From contig JARHZA010000001.1 of NCBI GenBank assembly GCA_029258375.1, positions 62,001 through 126,000 of the forward strand: a DNA stretch of 64,000 bases, read 5' to 3'. Source of the DNA: Eubacterium sp. (GTDB lineage: Bacteria > Bacillota > Clostridia > Oscillospirales > Acutalibacteraceae). Every line of letters begins with the position of its first letter. The stretch's first letter is position 1. The notes under the pieces were generated by a model, which was not told where the DNA came from, searched no databases, and saw nothing but the letters and a program-made list of their open reading frames with translations. Shown one piece after another: positions 27,061 to 35,562 of this stretch. Made by a program: the position numbers and the translations under genes.

Positions 27061-27486
27061 TTAAAGAACGCATCCTTTTTTAAGAATAATATTTGCATAT
27101 TGCTTTTCTTCGCCTGTTGCAATTACTGCATAAGCATTTTTTGCTCTTTCATAATAATCAAATCTTTCAACAAAAGTTGGCTCTGCATTTGGTTCATATT
27201 TTTTAACAATTTTTTTATAATCTTCCCAAATGCTTGTGTCTGCTGTATCGCCTTCACATTTTTGCATTAAAACAAAGTTGTTGCTGTCGTATTGGTCAAG
27301 AGGAAACAACTGCATAACTGCATTTAACATATCGCAAGCAGAAATACCATCTGCTCTTACAAGATTTTTTGCTAAATTTGCAGAAGGAAAATTACCATCT
27401 GCAATAACAATTTCATCACCATGACCCATTTCACAAAGAACTTTAAGTAATTCTGGAGATATAATTTTTGGTACATTTTTAAGCAT
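27061..27486 (-). CDS. fucU: L-fucose mutarotase (RbsD/FucU family)
   Basis: FucU interconverts the alpha and beta anomers of L-fucose. The 141-residue protein has the family start LKNVPKIISPELLKVLCEMGHGDEIVIADGNFPS, with the conserved active-site His and Asp, and YERAKNAYAVIATGE near the C-terminus. The FucU rather than RbsD subgroup is suggested by this N-terminal pattern. It is the first gene of a two-gene unit with the GH-like gene and is divergent from the AraC gene, so local induction by a sugar is likely. Confidence 0.88.
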   Translation of the reverse strand: MLKNVPKIISPELLKVLCEMGHGDEIVIADGNFPSANLAKNLVRADGISACDMLNAVMQLFPLDQYDSNNFVLMQKCEGDTADTSIWEDYKKIVKKYEPNAEPTFVERFDYYERAKNAYAVIATGEEKQYANIILKKGCVL

Positions 27487-27653
27487 ATTCTTTTTTTCCT
27501 TTCATTATAAAAAATTTAATAAAATTATAAATATATTAGAATTTATATGATAATTGACATCATTATTCTTTTATTATACAATCAATTTTACCAAGAAACT
27601 TGCGAAATTCAATCAAAAAGTTTAGAAATACTATCACGAAAGGCTTAATATTT

Positions 27654-28502
27654 ATGAAATGCACAGAGAATGGCGTTTTAAATAATTCAGAGGTTTATTT
27701 TTCCTCTCCTTCGCAAACGGCACAAAGACTTCATTATTACCCAATAAGTGCAGGTCATTTTTTCTGTAATAATAATTACCATCTTGTTCGTAAAGATTAC
27801 GATAGCATTTTGATTGCACATATTTTAAATGGTAGTTTTACATTTTTAAAAAACAATAAATATATTACTGCCCATAGTGGAGATACTGTTATAATAGACT
27901 GCCATAAACAACACGAATATTATACAAACGAAAGCGTTGAATTTGTGTGGCTACATATTAGTGGCGGTAATTCTTATGATATTTTTAAAGAAATAGAAAA
28001 TTCTTACGGCAATGTTATAAAGTGTAATGATACTATTCATATTAAAAATTTATTTTTTAATATCATAGATGATATAAACAGCAAAATTCCTCCATCAGAA
28101 GTAAATCTATCTTTAGATATTTATAAAATATTTGCTGAACTTTTAAACCCAAAAACAACAAAAAACGAACAAAAAGACTTGCATGATGAAAATATTGCAA
28201 AATTAAAAATTCACATAAATGAAAATTTAAGCGAAAACTTATCTGTTAAATATCTTGCAGACTTTATGCATATGAGCAGTTCACATTTTTCAAGAGTTTT
28301 TAAACAAAAAACTGGATTTTCACCTTATGACTATGTTTTAATTTCTCGTTTAAACAAAGCAAAAAACCTGCTACAAAAAACTAATAAAACAGTTGCAACA
28401 ATTGCCAGTGAAACTGGATTTAATAGTGAATCTAATTTCATATACTTTTTTACAGAAAATGTTGGTCTTTCTCCAAGAAAATTTAGAAATTTAGAATTTT
28501 AG
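27654..28502 (+). CDS. AraC family transcriptional regulator
   Basis: A 282-residue regulator. The first 150 residues form a cupin-like sensor domain (GHFFCNNNYHLVRKDYDS, HSGDTVIIDCHKQHEYY), and residues 185-280 carry the double helix-turn-helix (SVKYLADFMHMSSSHFSRVF and VATIASETGFNSESNFIYFF). The longest frame begins with TTG and has no ribosome site, so I chose the ATG at 27654 after GAAAGG. It is divergent from fucU and the GH-like gene, which it probably controls in response to a sugar. Confidence 0.9.
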   Translation: MKCTENGVLNNSEVYFSSPSQTAQRLHYYPISAGHFFCNNNYHLVRKDYDSILIAHILNGSFTFLKNNKYITAHSGDTVIIDCHKQHEYYTNESVEFVWLHISGGNSYDIFKEIENSYGNVIKCNDTIHIKNLFFNIIDDINSKIPPSEVNLSLDIYKIFAELLNPKTTKNEQKDLHDENIAKLKIHINENLSENLSVKYLADFMHMSSSHFSRVFKQKTGFSPYDYVLISRLNKAKNLLQKTNKTVATIASETGFNSESNFIYFFTENVGLSPRKFRNLEF

Positions 28503-28566
28503 CATAAATCAACAGAAAATATTAACAACTATTCAATTATGTAGAATAATTTTAATCATTTATTGC

Positions 28567-28595
28567 TTGAAATTTTAAAATCTATAATATATACT
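28567..28595 (+). promoter_or_regulatory. Probable promoter of lemA operon
   Basis: -35 TTGAAA (28567-28572), 17-base spacer, -10 TATACT (28590-28595), about 46 bp upstream of the start. Confidence 0.6.
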
Positions 28596-28641
28596 GAAAC
28601 CAAATTAGAAATAATTTTAATTACTTTAAGGAGTGTTTATT

Positions 28642-29214
28642 ATGAAAAATAAAAAGTTAGTTATCAGCCTTAGCGTTGTTGCAGTTATACTTGTTGCTAT
28701 TATCGCTGGCGTTATTTCAACTTACAATGGTCTTGTTTCAAAATCAGAAACAGTAAGCAATTCTGAAGCACAAATTCAAACTAACCTTCAACGTCGTGCA
28801 GACTTAATTCCTAACCTTGTTGAAACAGTTAAAGGTTACGCTGCTCATGAAGAAGGTGTATATACCGCCCTTGCAGATGCAAGAGCAAAACTTAACTCTG
28901 CATCAAACCCAGAGGAATACACCGCAGCTGACAAAGAATATCAATCTGCAATTTCAAGACTTCTTGTTGTTGTAGAGAATTACCCAGAACTTAAAGCTAA
29001 TCAAAACTTTATAAACCTTCAAGATGAACTTGCAGGAACAGAAAATAGAATTGCAACAGCACGCAAAGACTATAACGATGCTGTTACAAACTACAATAAA
29101 TCTATTAAAAAATTCCCAGCAGTTATTTTTGCAGGTATGTTAGGCTTTGAAAAAGCAGAATATTTCGAGGCAACACCTGAATCTCAACAAGTTCCATCAG
29201 TTTCATTCAAATAA
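28642..29214 (+). CDS. lemA: LemA family protein
   Basis: LemA proteins are small, helical, membrane-anchored proteins of unclear role. This one has 190 residues: one N-terminal transmembrane helix (about 7-27), then a long coiled-coil-like helical domain with the family signature NLQRRADLIPNLVETVKGYA and a LFAGMLGFE-like end. A GTG inside the AAGGAG box would extend the frame, but the ATG at 28642 is correct. It precedes the TPM-domain gene, and the lemA-TPM pairing is widespread in bacteria. Confidence 0.94.
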   Translation: MKNKKLVISLSVVAVILVAIIAGVISTYNGLVSKSETVSNSEAQIQTNLQRRADLIPNLVETVKGYAAHEEGVYTALADARAKLNSASNPEEYTAADKEYQSAISRLLVVVENYPELKANQNFINLQDELAGTENRIATARKDYNDAVTNYNKSIKKFPAVIFAGMLGFEKAEYFEATPESQQVPSVSFK

Positions 29215-29239
29215 ATTTTATTTTTAACGGTAATCATAT

Positions 29240-30019
29240 ATGAAAAGATTTTTAAACATTTTTATTGCGACTTTAATCCTTTTGTTGACTTTACCAATTT
29301 CAGCCTTTGCAGGTGAATTTAGAGAACCAACAAACAATTTCTTTGTTAACGACTTTGCAGACGTTATTGATAGCAAAGATGAAGAAGAAATTATGGCAAT
29401 AGGTTCAAGTCTTTTTAAACAAACAACTGCACAAGTAGTAGTTGTTACTGTTGATTCACTTGACGGCTATAATGAAAAAGAATATGCCCTTAAACTTGGA
29501 CGTGAATGGGGCGTTGGAAGCAAAGATAAAAACAATGGCGTTGTTTTGCTTATGGCAGTTAAAGAAAGAAAAGTAACTATTCAAGTTGGATATGGTCTTG
29601 AAGGTTGCCTTCCAGACGGTAAAACCGGCAGAATTCTTGATGACTACGCTATACCACACCTATCTAAAAATGATTTTTCAACTGGTTTAACAGAGGCATA
29701 CAAAGCAATCACATCAATTGTTTATGAAGAATATGATGTTACTCCCGAAGTTGATTACGATTACAAAGAATATATAAAAGATGATAAAAATGAAAAAATT
29801 TTTACAATTTTGCAAACAATCATCATTTTAGTAATTGTTTTAGTAATTACATTTGCTGGTAGAGGCAAAGGTAAAAAAAATGGTAGCACTGTAATTTTTG
29901 GCCCTTTCTACGGCAGCAGCAGTAACAATTCTGACTTCGGCGGCTTTTCTGGTGGCGGAGGTGGATTCTCCGGCGGTGGAGGCTCATTTGGTGGCGGCGG
30001 TTCATCAAGAGGCTTTTAG
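29240..30019 (+). CDS. TPM domain protein with glycine-rich tail (YgcG-like)
   Basis: The 259-residue protein has a signal peptide (cleavage near SAFA-G), a TPM domain (about residues 30-170, starting FVNDFADVIDSKDEEEI and containing LMAVKERKVTIQVGYGLEG), one transmembrane helix (about 193-212), and a Gly/Ser/Phe-rich tail of GGGGFSGGGG type. Proteins with this layout commonly accompany LemA. Some TPM domains act as phosphatases or in photosystem repair, but no function can be fixed here. It is cotranscribed with lemA and closed by a strong terminator. Confidence 0.92.
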   Translation: MKRFLNIFIATLILLLTLPISAFAGEFREPTNNFFVNDFADVIDSKDEEEIMAIGSSLFKQTTAQVVVVTVDSLDGYNEKEYALKLGREWGVGSKDKNNGVVLLMAVKERKVTIQVGYGLEGCLPDGKTGRILDDYAIPHLSKNDFSTGLTEAYKAITSIVYEEYDVTPEVDYDYKEYIKDDKNEKIFTILQTIIILVIVLVITFAGRGKGKKNGSTVIFGPFYGSSSNNSDFGGFSGGGGGFSGGGGSFGGGGSSRGF

Positions 30020-30047
30020 TTTTCCACAAACAACAGAATAAAATGTT

Positions 30048-30081
30048 AAAGACCACTTGCGTAATCAAGTGGTCTTTTTTT
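30048..30081 (+). terminator. Terminator of lemA-TPM operon
   Basis: Arms AAAGACCACTTG and CAAGTGGTCTTT with a 6-base loop, followed by T7. Confidence 0.92.
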
Positions 30082-30408
30082 GTTTAAAAAATGTGCTAAA
30101 AATTACAAATTAAACAACATAAATATTAAACATAAAAAACGTTTTAGCACTTAAAATATCTTAAACAACTGTATAAACCATTTGCACTTGTGCAACAACA
30201 CCTGTTTTTATATGCACATTGTCTATAAATAGGAAGTTTTAAGCACTCTCAATTTATATAATATACAAATTTATATTTTATTATTAAAATTTATTGTATT
30301 AAACGCTAATAAGTGATAAAATATTGACAATGATTGATATGTTTGTAACACTTTTTCACTTCATTTCAATCGAATACTTAATTTGCATAACATAAGGGGG
30401 TAATTGAT
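30082..30408. other. Long leader/promoter region of the first repeat-protein gene
   Basis: No gene is visible. A possible promoter is TTGTAT-17-TAAAAT in the stretch near 30295-30321. A strong AAGGGGG ribosome site precedes the ATG at 30409. I found no clear match here to the element shared by the other two paralogues. Confidence 0.35.
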
Positions 30409-32988
30409 ATGCAAAAATACACAAAGTCAAGTCGTGTACTTGCGTTCATTCTTTGCTTTGCAATGTTTGTTACAATGTTTCCGCTTCAAGCACTTGCTGC
30501 AAATGATGAAATATATCTAAAAAACGGCACAGCCAAAATCACAGCTGATATGACAACTGAACAAGTTAAAGAAGCTATTTTTGGCGCATTAGTTGAAAAC
30601 CCAGAAGGCAAAGATGCACAATCAATTGAATGGGAATATGGTTGTGATGGTAAAAACGGTCTTTTAGTTAACTGGGCTTACGGTAGTATTGAAGGCTTCC
30701 AAAGCAAAAAAGCACTTACATACTACACTCACCCTGCAATTAAAGATATTGCAGACGGCACATACAACGTTCGTCTTAAAGGCACAGAAAACTTTGTTAG
30801 ACTTACAAAAACAGCAGAAGATGTAACTGCTCCTGAAAAACCAGAAAAACAAATTTCTCTTAAAGACGGTCAATTAGTTGTTAAGCCAGAAATGACAACA
30901 GAACAAATTAAAGCTGAACTTTTCAAAGCTTTAGTTGTTAACCCAGAAGGTTTAGATCCTCAAGCAATCGAATGGGAATATGGTTGCGACGGTAAAAATG
31001 GTCTTTTAGTTAACTGGGCTTATGGTAGCATTGAAGGCTTCCAAAGCAAAAAGGCTCTTACTTACTACACACACCCTGCTCTTAAAGATATTGTAGACGG
31101 CACATACAACATTCGTATTAAAGGCTATGATAACTTTGTTAGACTTACAAAAGTTACAGAAGAACCTGTAGTTCCTGAAGTTCCTGAATCAAACGTTGTT
31201 CTTAAAGATGGCTCAGCTATTTTAAGTGCTGATATGACTTCAGAACAAGTTAAAGATATTCTTTTCAAAACATTAGTTGCTAACCCAGCAGAAGTTGATG
31301 CTAAGGCAATCGAATGGGAATATGGTTGCGACGGTAAAAACGGTCTTTTAGTTAACTGGGCTTACGGTAGCGTAGATGGCTTTACAAGTAAAAAAGCTCT
31401 TACAGAATATGCTCACCCAGCAATTAAAGATATTGCAGATGGCACATACAATGTTCGTATTAAAGGTTCAGAAAACTTTGTAAGATTCACTAAAGAATCA
31501 AAGCAAATCCCAGATGCTCAAATCGTTATCAACGAAAATATTGCACCTGTTGAACTTCATCTTAAAGACAACCTTGCAGTAGACTATGATCGTTTTGCAA
31601 CTGATCTTTTCAAAGCAGTTTACAATGCTGAAAAATCAAGCCCAAGCAATCTTACTGCAAAAGATGTTACATTCCAATATGATGCATCACGTTTAGACAC
31701 TATTCCAATTTGGCAAAATCTTGATTTTGTTGACAAAACAAATGTTCAAAGACCTCTTTCTGAAGGTGGCACTTATAAATTTAAGATGACTGTTGCTGAA
31801 ACAGCTGATCATCACGGTGTAACAGTTGAATTCAAAGCAGACGTTAAAAACGCTACTCGTATTGATTCATCAATTGTTTTCACAAAGAAAACATTCACTT
31901 ACACAAGTGACTACAATGCAATGAGAGAAGCTATCTTCAAGTCAGCAATTGACTGGAAAGCATCTAACCTTCCAAATCCAAGCGAATGTGGTTTAGAAAA
32001 CTATACAATTGAATACTATGCAGAAAACCTTATCGCAGGCCAACCAGCAGGTACAAAGAGATGGGTTCCACTTGAAGGTGGCAGATTCCCTATCCTCTAC
32101 TATCCAGCAATGGGTGCCGGCGAACACCAAATTAGAATTAAGTTTAAAGGTAATTCAACACACTCAGCTGTTGTTGCTGAAAAAACTATCACTGTTAAAA
32201 AAGCAAGAACTTATGTAAATGTTCATAGCACAAGCAAATATGCAGATGAAAAGTTCCCAGCAAACTTCGTAACAACTTCAGCAAAAGATAAGTTAGATAT
32301 TTACACAATCTATGCTGGTATTACAAGTTCAACAACTGCTGCATTCTGCGTAGATCTTCCAGATTCAATCACAGAAAGCTTCTTTATTACTCTTCTTAAC
32401 CCAATTGTTAAACTTGTTATTGGCAAATCAATGACAGAAGTTATTAACAACGGTATCACACTTGCAGAAATTAACGCAGTAGTTAATTCTCAAGCATTAA
32501 AAGACCTTATTGCTAAATTGAATATTGACCTTGGTGTTGCAGGTACTGTTCTTAAAATTTTAGATAAACTTCCATCATCATTACAAAATATTACAATTAG
32601 CTTTAACGAACCAAACAAAGCTGGTTTCTACAACGTTGTAGCTCTTGCTATTAACCCTAACTATGAAGTTGGTGTTGGTTTTGGTGTTGCAACTGTTAAA
32701 ATGCGCTATAGACAAACTGCTCTTCAGTTCAACCAACAGTTTGAATCTCGTCACCTTACTGTAGATCAGGCAAAAGAATTTGACTTCAACGCAACTCTTT
32801 CTTACCAAGGTGTTGCAGTAGATCAAAGTTCTGTTCATTATCTCTACTCAGGATTCAAGAGAAATGGTCGTGTATATTCAAGCACAACTGAAGCTCCAAC
32901 AGAACCAGGTTATTATGTTCAAACAGTTGTAATTTTAGGCGGTAACTATATGGCTGCTCCAATTACAAGAACATTTACAATTAAATAA
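30409..32988 (+). CDS. Large secreted multidomain repeat protein, paralogue 1
   Basis: I recognise no named family. The 859-residue protein has a signal peptide (residues 1-30, ALA-A). Three near-identical 100-residue repeats follow at 35-134, 149-248 and 263-362, joined by 14-residue Pro/Glu/Thr/Val linkers. Each repeat contains TTEQVKEAIF-like helix, IEWEYGCDGKNGLLVNWAYG, HPA[I/L]KDI and DGTYN[V/I]R[L/I]KG. Residues 372-480 and 486-595 look like diverged versions of the same unit. The C-terminal 260 residues seem to include Ig-like folds (GTPV-type ends near 840). There is no LPxTG, membrane anchor or S-layer motif. Confidence 0.88.
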   Translation: MQKYTKSSRVLAFILCFAMFVTMFPLQALAANDEIYLKNGTAKITADMTTEQVKEAIFGALVENPEGKDAQSIEWEYGCDGKNGLLVNWAYGSIEGFQSKKALTYYTHPAIKDIADGTYNVRLKGTENFVRLTKTAEDVTAPEKPEKQISLKDGQLVVKPEMTTEQIKAELFKALVVNPEGLDPQAIEWEYGCDGKNGLLVNWAYGSIEGFQSKKALTYYTHPALKDIVDGTYNIRIKGYDNFVRLTKVTEEPVVPEVPESNVVLKDGSAILSADMTSEQVKDILFKTLVANPAEVDAKAIEWEYGCDGKNGLLVNWAYGSVDGFTSKKALTEYAHPAIKDIADGTYNVRIKGSENFVRFTKESKQIPDAQIVINENIAPVELHLKDNLAVDYDRFATDLFKAVYNAEKSSPSNLTAKDVTFQYDASRLDTIPIWQNLDFVDKTNVQRPLSEGGTYKFKMTVAETADHHGVTVEFKADVKNATRIDSSIVFTKKTFTYTSDYNAMREAIFKSAIDWKASNLPNPSECGLENYTIEYYAENLIAGQPAGTKRWVPLEGGRFPILYYPAMGAGEHQIRIKFKGNSTHSAVVAEKTITVKKARTYVNVHSTSKYADEKFPANFVTTSAKDKLDIYTIYAGITSSTTAAFCVDLPDSITESFFITLLNPIVKLVIGKSMTEVINNGITLAEINAVVNSQALKDLIAKLNIDLGVAGTVLKILDKLPSSLQNITISFNEPNKAGFYNVVALAINPNYEVGVGFGVATVKMRYRQTALQFNQQFESRHLTVDQAKEFDFNATLSYQGVAVDQSSVHYLYSGFKRNGRVYSSTTEAPTEPGYYVQTVVILGGNYMAAPITRTFTIK
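30511..31494 (+). repeat. Three 300-bp coding repeats (342-bp period) in paralogue 1
   Basis: Units at 30511-30810, 30853-31152 and 31195-31494, with 42-bp linkers. DNA identity is high in the central part of each unit, so recent duplication or gene conversion is likely. Confidence 0.9.
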
Positions 32989-33002
32989 TCTTTAAAATTT
33001 TT

Positions 33003-33035
33003 AAAGGCTCAACATTAGTTGGGCCTTTATTTTTT
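33003..33035 (+). terminator. Terminator of paralogue 1
   Basis: Arms AAAGGCTCAAC and GTTGGGCCTTT (one mismatch) with an ATTA loop, followed by a T-rich tract. Confidence 0.85.
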
Positions 33036-33434
33036 TATAATATTCACAATAATTATTATAAAAAATGAATTTATATAAATTTTTTGTTCACTTAACAATT
33101 CGCTAAATATTATACATATTGGAGTATTTTGTAATTATTTTGCTATTTGTTCTATTTTAACAGTTCAAAAATTATGTGCAATTAAACTATTTGTTATAAA
33201 ATTAACTATTTTTTGGTTTATGCAAAATAACCAATTCGTTTGATATTTCTTACAAATAAAATGCAAAAAATGGTATATTTTTATGTAACAATTTTCTATA
33301 CATTTGAATAAACATAGTGCATTTTAAACAAAATTTAACAATATAAAAAATAAATATTGTGCTATATGTTGCTTTATGCTAATATAAGAACAACATTTTA
33401 TGCGCATAATCTGGAATGTTAAGGAGTAGAAAAA
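33036..33434. other. Long leader/promoter region of paralogue 2
   Basis: No gene. It holds CTATTTGTTATAA at 33187-33199 and TTTATGCAAAATAACCAAT at 33217-33235, both also present upstream of paralogue 3 at nearly the same spacing. A possible promoter is TTGTGC-17-TAATAT (33357-33385). AAGGAG precedes the start. Confidence 0.55.
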
Positions 33435-35063
33435 ATGAAAAAATATAATAAAACAAGTAGGTTGATTGCCTTGGCGCTTTCAATTGCAATGCTTATAGGT
33501 GTATGTCCACTTCAAGCATTTGCAGCAGACAATTCTTCAAACCCAGCACAAAGCGTTAGCGCTGAAAAAAGTGCTGTTAAATCTGAAATAGTTCTTAAAG
33601 AAAATTTTGGAAGCGTTAAGCTTTATAAAAACAACAACCTTTCAATAAACTTTGATCGTTTTCGTGAAGATCTTTTCAACGCAGTTTATGATGCTACAAA
33701 ATCAACACCAAACAATCTTACTTTTAAAGATGTTAACTGGCAATATGATGCTTCTCGTTTAAGCACAATTCCAATTTGGCAAGCCCTTGAATTTGTAGAC
33801 TCAACAAATGTTCAAAAATCAATTGCCGAAGGTGGTTCATTCAAATTTAGAATGATTCTTCCAGAAACAGCAGAACATTCAGGAGCAAAGGTTGAATTTA
33901 CTGCAACAGTAGAAAAAGCTCCTCTTGTTGAATCTAAAATCAACTTCACAAACAAAGCAATTACATATTCAAAAGATGCAAACGTTCTTAAACAAGAGTT
34001 ATTCAAATCAGCAATTGATTGGAAAAATTCATCTCTTCCAAATAACGAACAATTCGGAATCGAATACTTCACTATTGAATATTATGCACAAAATATTTTA
34101 TCAAATGGTAAACCAGGCGGAATTAAAAGATGGGTTCCAATTGAAGGTGGAAAATTCGCTCTTCTCAACTACCCAGCAATGAGCGCTGGCGATCACCAAG
34201 TAAGAATTACATTCAAAGGTAATTCAGAATTTACATCAGCAGTTGCTGAAAAAACAGTTTCTGTAAAAAAAGCAAGAACTGCAGTTAACGTTAAAACAAT
34301 GGACAAGTTTGCAGATGAAAAACTTCCAGCAGATTTTGTTACAACATCAGTAAAAGATAATTTTGAAATCTTCACAATCTTTATTGGCACAACAAGCGCA
34401 ACAACTGGAAGCCTTTGTGTTGATCTTCCAGATTCAATCACAGAAAACTTCTTAATTGATCTTCTTAACCCAATCGTTAAACTTGTTATTGGCAAATCAA
34501 TGGATGATATTATTAACAACGGTATTACAGTTGCAGAAATTAACGCAGTAGTTAATTCTCAAGCATTAAAAGACCTTGTTACAAAATTAAATATCGATCT
34601 TGGTATTATAGGAACTCTTCTTAACATTTTAGAAAAGCTACCTCCATCATTACAAAAATTCAACATTAGTTTCAGTGATCCAAAAATTGCTGGTTTATAT
34701 AATGTTGTAGCACTTGCTATCAACCCTAACTATGAAACAGGTTTTGGCGTTGGTATTCTTAACAATAAAATGAGAAACCAAACAACAGAACTTAAATATA
34801 ACCAAGAAATTCAAAATCGCAAATTAACTGTTGACGAAGCTAAAAACTTTGATTTTAAAGCAACCCTTTCATATCAAGGTTCTCCTGTTGCAGATCAAAG
34901 TGTAGTAAGCTATCTTTACTCAGGTGTTCAATCAAATGGACGTCCATATTCAAGCAAAACAACACCTCCAACCGAACCAGGTACATACACACAAACAGTT
35001 TGTATAATTGGTGGTAACTATATGGCATCTCCTGTTACAAGAACATTCACAATAGTTAAATAA
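33435..35063 (+). CDS. Large secreted repeat-family protein, paralogue 2 (short form)
   Basis: The 542-residue protein has a signal peptide (cleavage near AFA-AD). It then aligns with the C-terminal two thirds of paralogues 1 and 3: the DRFREDLFNAVYDATKS domain, the FKSAIDWKNSSLPN domain, the NPIVKLVIGKSMDDIINNG segment and the final Ig-like part. The three N-terminal 100-residue repeats are missing, replaced by a short Ser/Ala/Asn spacer. It has no sorting signal. The function is unknown. It has its own terminator and long upstream region, so the three paralogues are probably separate transcripts. Confidence 0.88.
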   Translation: MKKYNKTSRLIALALSIAMLIGVCPLQAFAADNSSNPAQSVSAEKSAVKSEIVLKENFGSVKLYKNNNLSINFDRFREDLFNAVYDATKSTPNNLTFKDVNWQYDASRLSTIPIWQALEFVDSTNVQKSIAEGGSFKFRMILPETAEHSGAKVEFTATVEKAPLVESKINFTNKAITYSKDANVLKQELFKSAIDWKNSSLPNNEQFGIEYFTIEYYAQNILSNGKPGGIKRWVPIEGGKFALLNYPAMSAGDHQVRITFKGNSEFTSAVAEKTVSVKKARTAVNVKTMDKFADEKLPADFVTTSVKDNFEIFTIFIGTTSATTGSLCVDLPDSITENFLIDLLNPIVKLVIGKSMDDIINNGITVAEINAVVNSQALKDLVTKLNIDLGIIGTLLNILEKLPPSLQKFNISFSDPKIAGLYNVVALAINPNYETGFGVGILNNKMRNQTTELKYNQEIQNRKLTVDEAKNFDFKATLSYQGSPVADQSVVSYLYSGVQSNGRPYSSKTTPPTEPGTYTQTVCIIGGNYMASPVTRTFTIVK

Positions 35064-35067
35064 TTTA

Positions 35068-35101
35068 AAAACCCAGCTGTAAAAAGCTGGGTTTTTACTT
35101 T
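35068..35101 (+). terminator. Terminator of paralogue 2
   Basis: Arms AAAAACCCAGCT and AGCTGGGTTTTT with a GTAAAA loop. Confidence 0.9.
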
Positions 35102-35562
35102 TTATTTTTTACTGTTTCACAAAACTAAAAAATAATTTTAATATTCTCTAAAACTATCACACAATTCGTATATTTCATTAACAATTTATTTCTAATTTAT
35201 TAACGATAAAAACGAGTTGAAAATCCAATGTGATAATAAAATCAAACTACTATTTGTTATAATGTTAATAACTATTATTATAATCACGATTATCAAATCT
35301 ACTATTTGTTATTTTTAAAATGATAATACGTTTATGCAAAATGACCAATAAACTACTTTTATTGCCCTTTTTTAATTAAAAATGCAACTGCTTTTTTGTC
35401 ATTTATTTCTTATTTGTTAACAAGCTGTGGTAATGTTCAATAAATATTAATTATTTGTTTAAAAATTCTTGTATTATATAGTATGTTTGTGATAACATAG
35501 TAACTGTTATTGTGCAGAGGAAAAAAGCACAAATATTATATTATGTTAGGAGTAAAAATATT
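35102..35562. other. Long leader/promoter region of paralogue 3
   Basis: No gene. CTATTTGTTATAA occurs at 35250-35262 and, shorter, at 35302-35312. TTTATGCAAAATGACCAAT is at 35331-35349, 29 bases after the second copy, as upstream of paralogue 2 (30 bases). TTAGGAG precedes the start codon. Confidence 0.55.
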
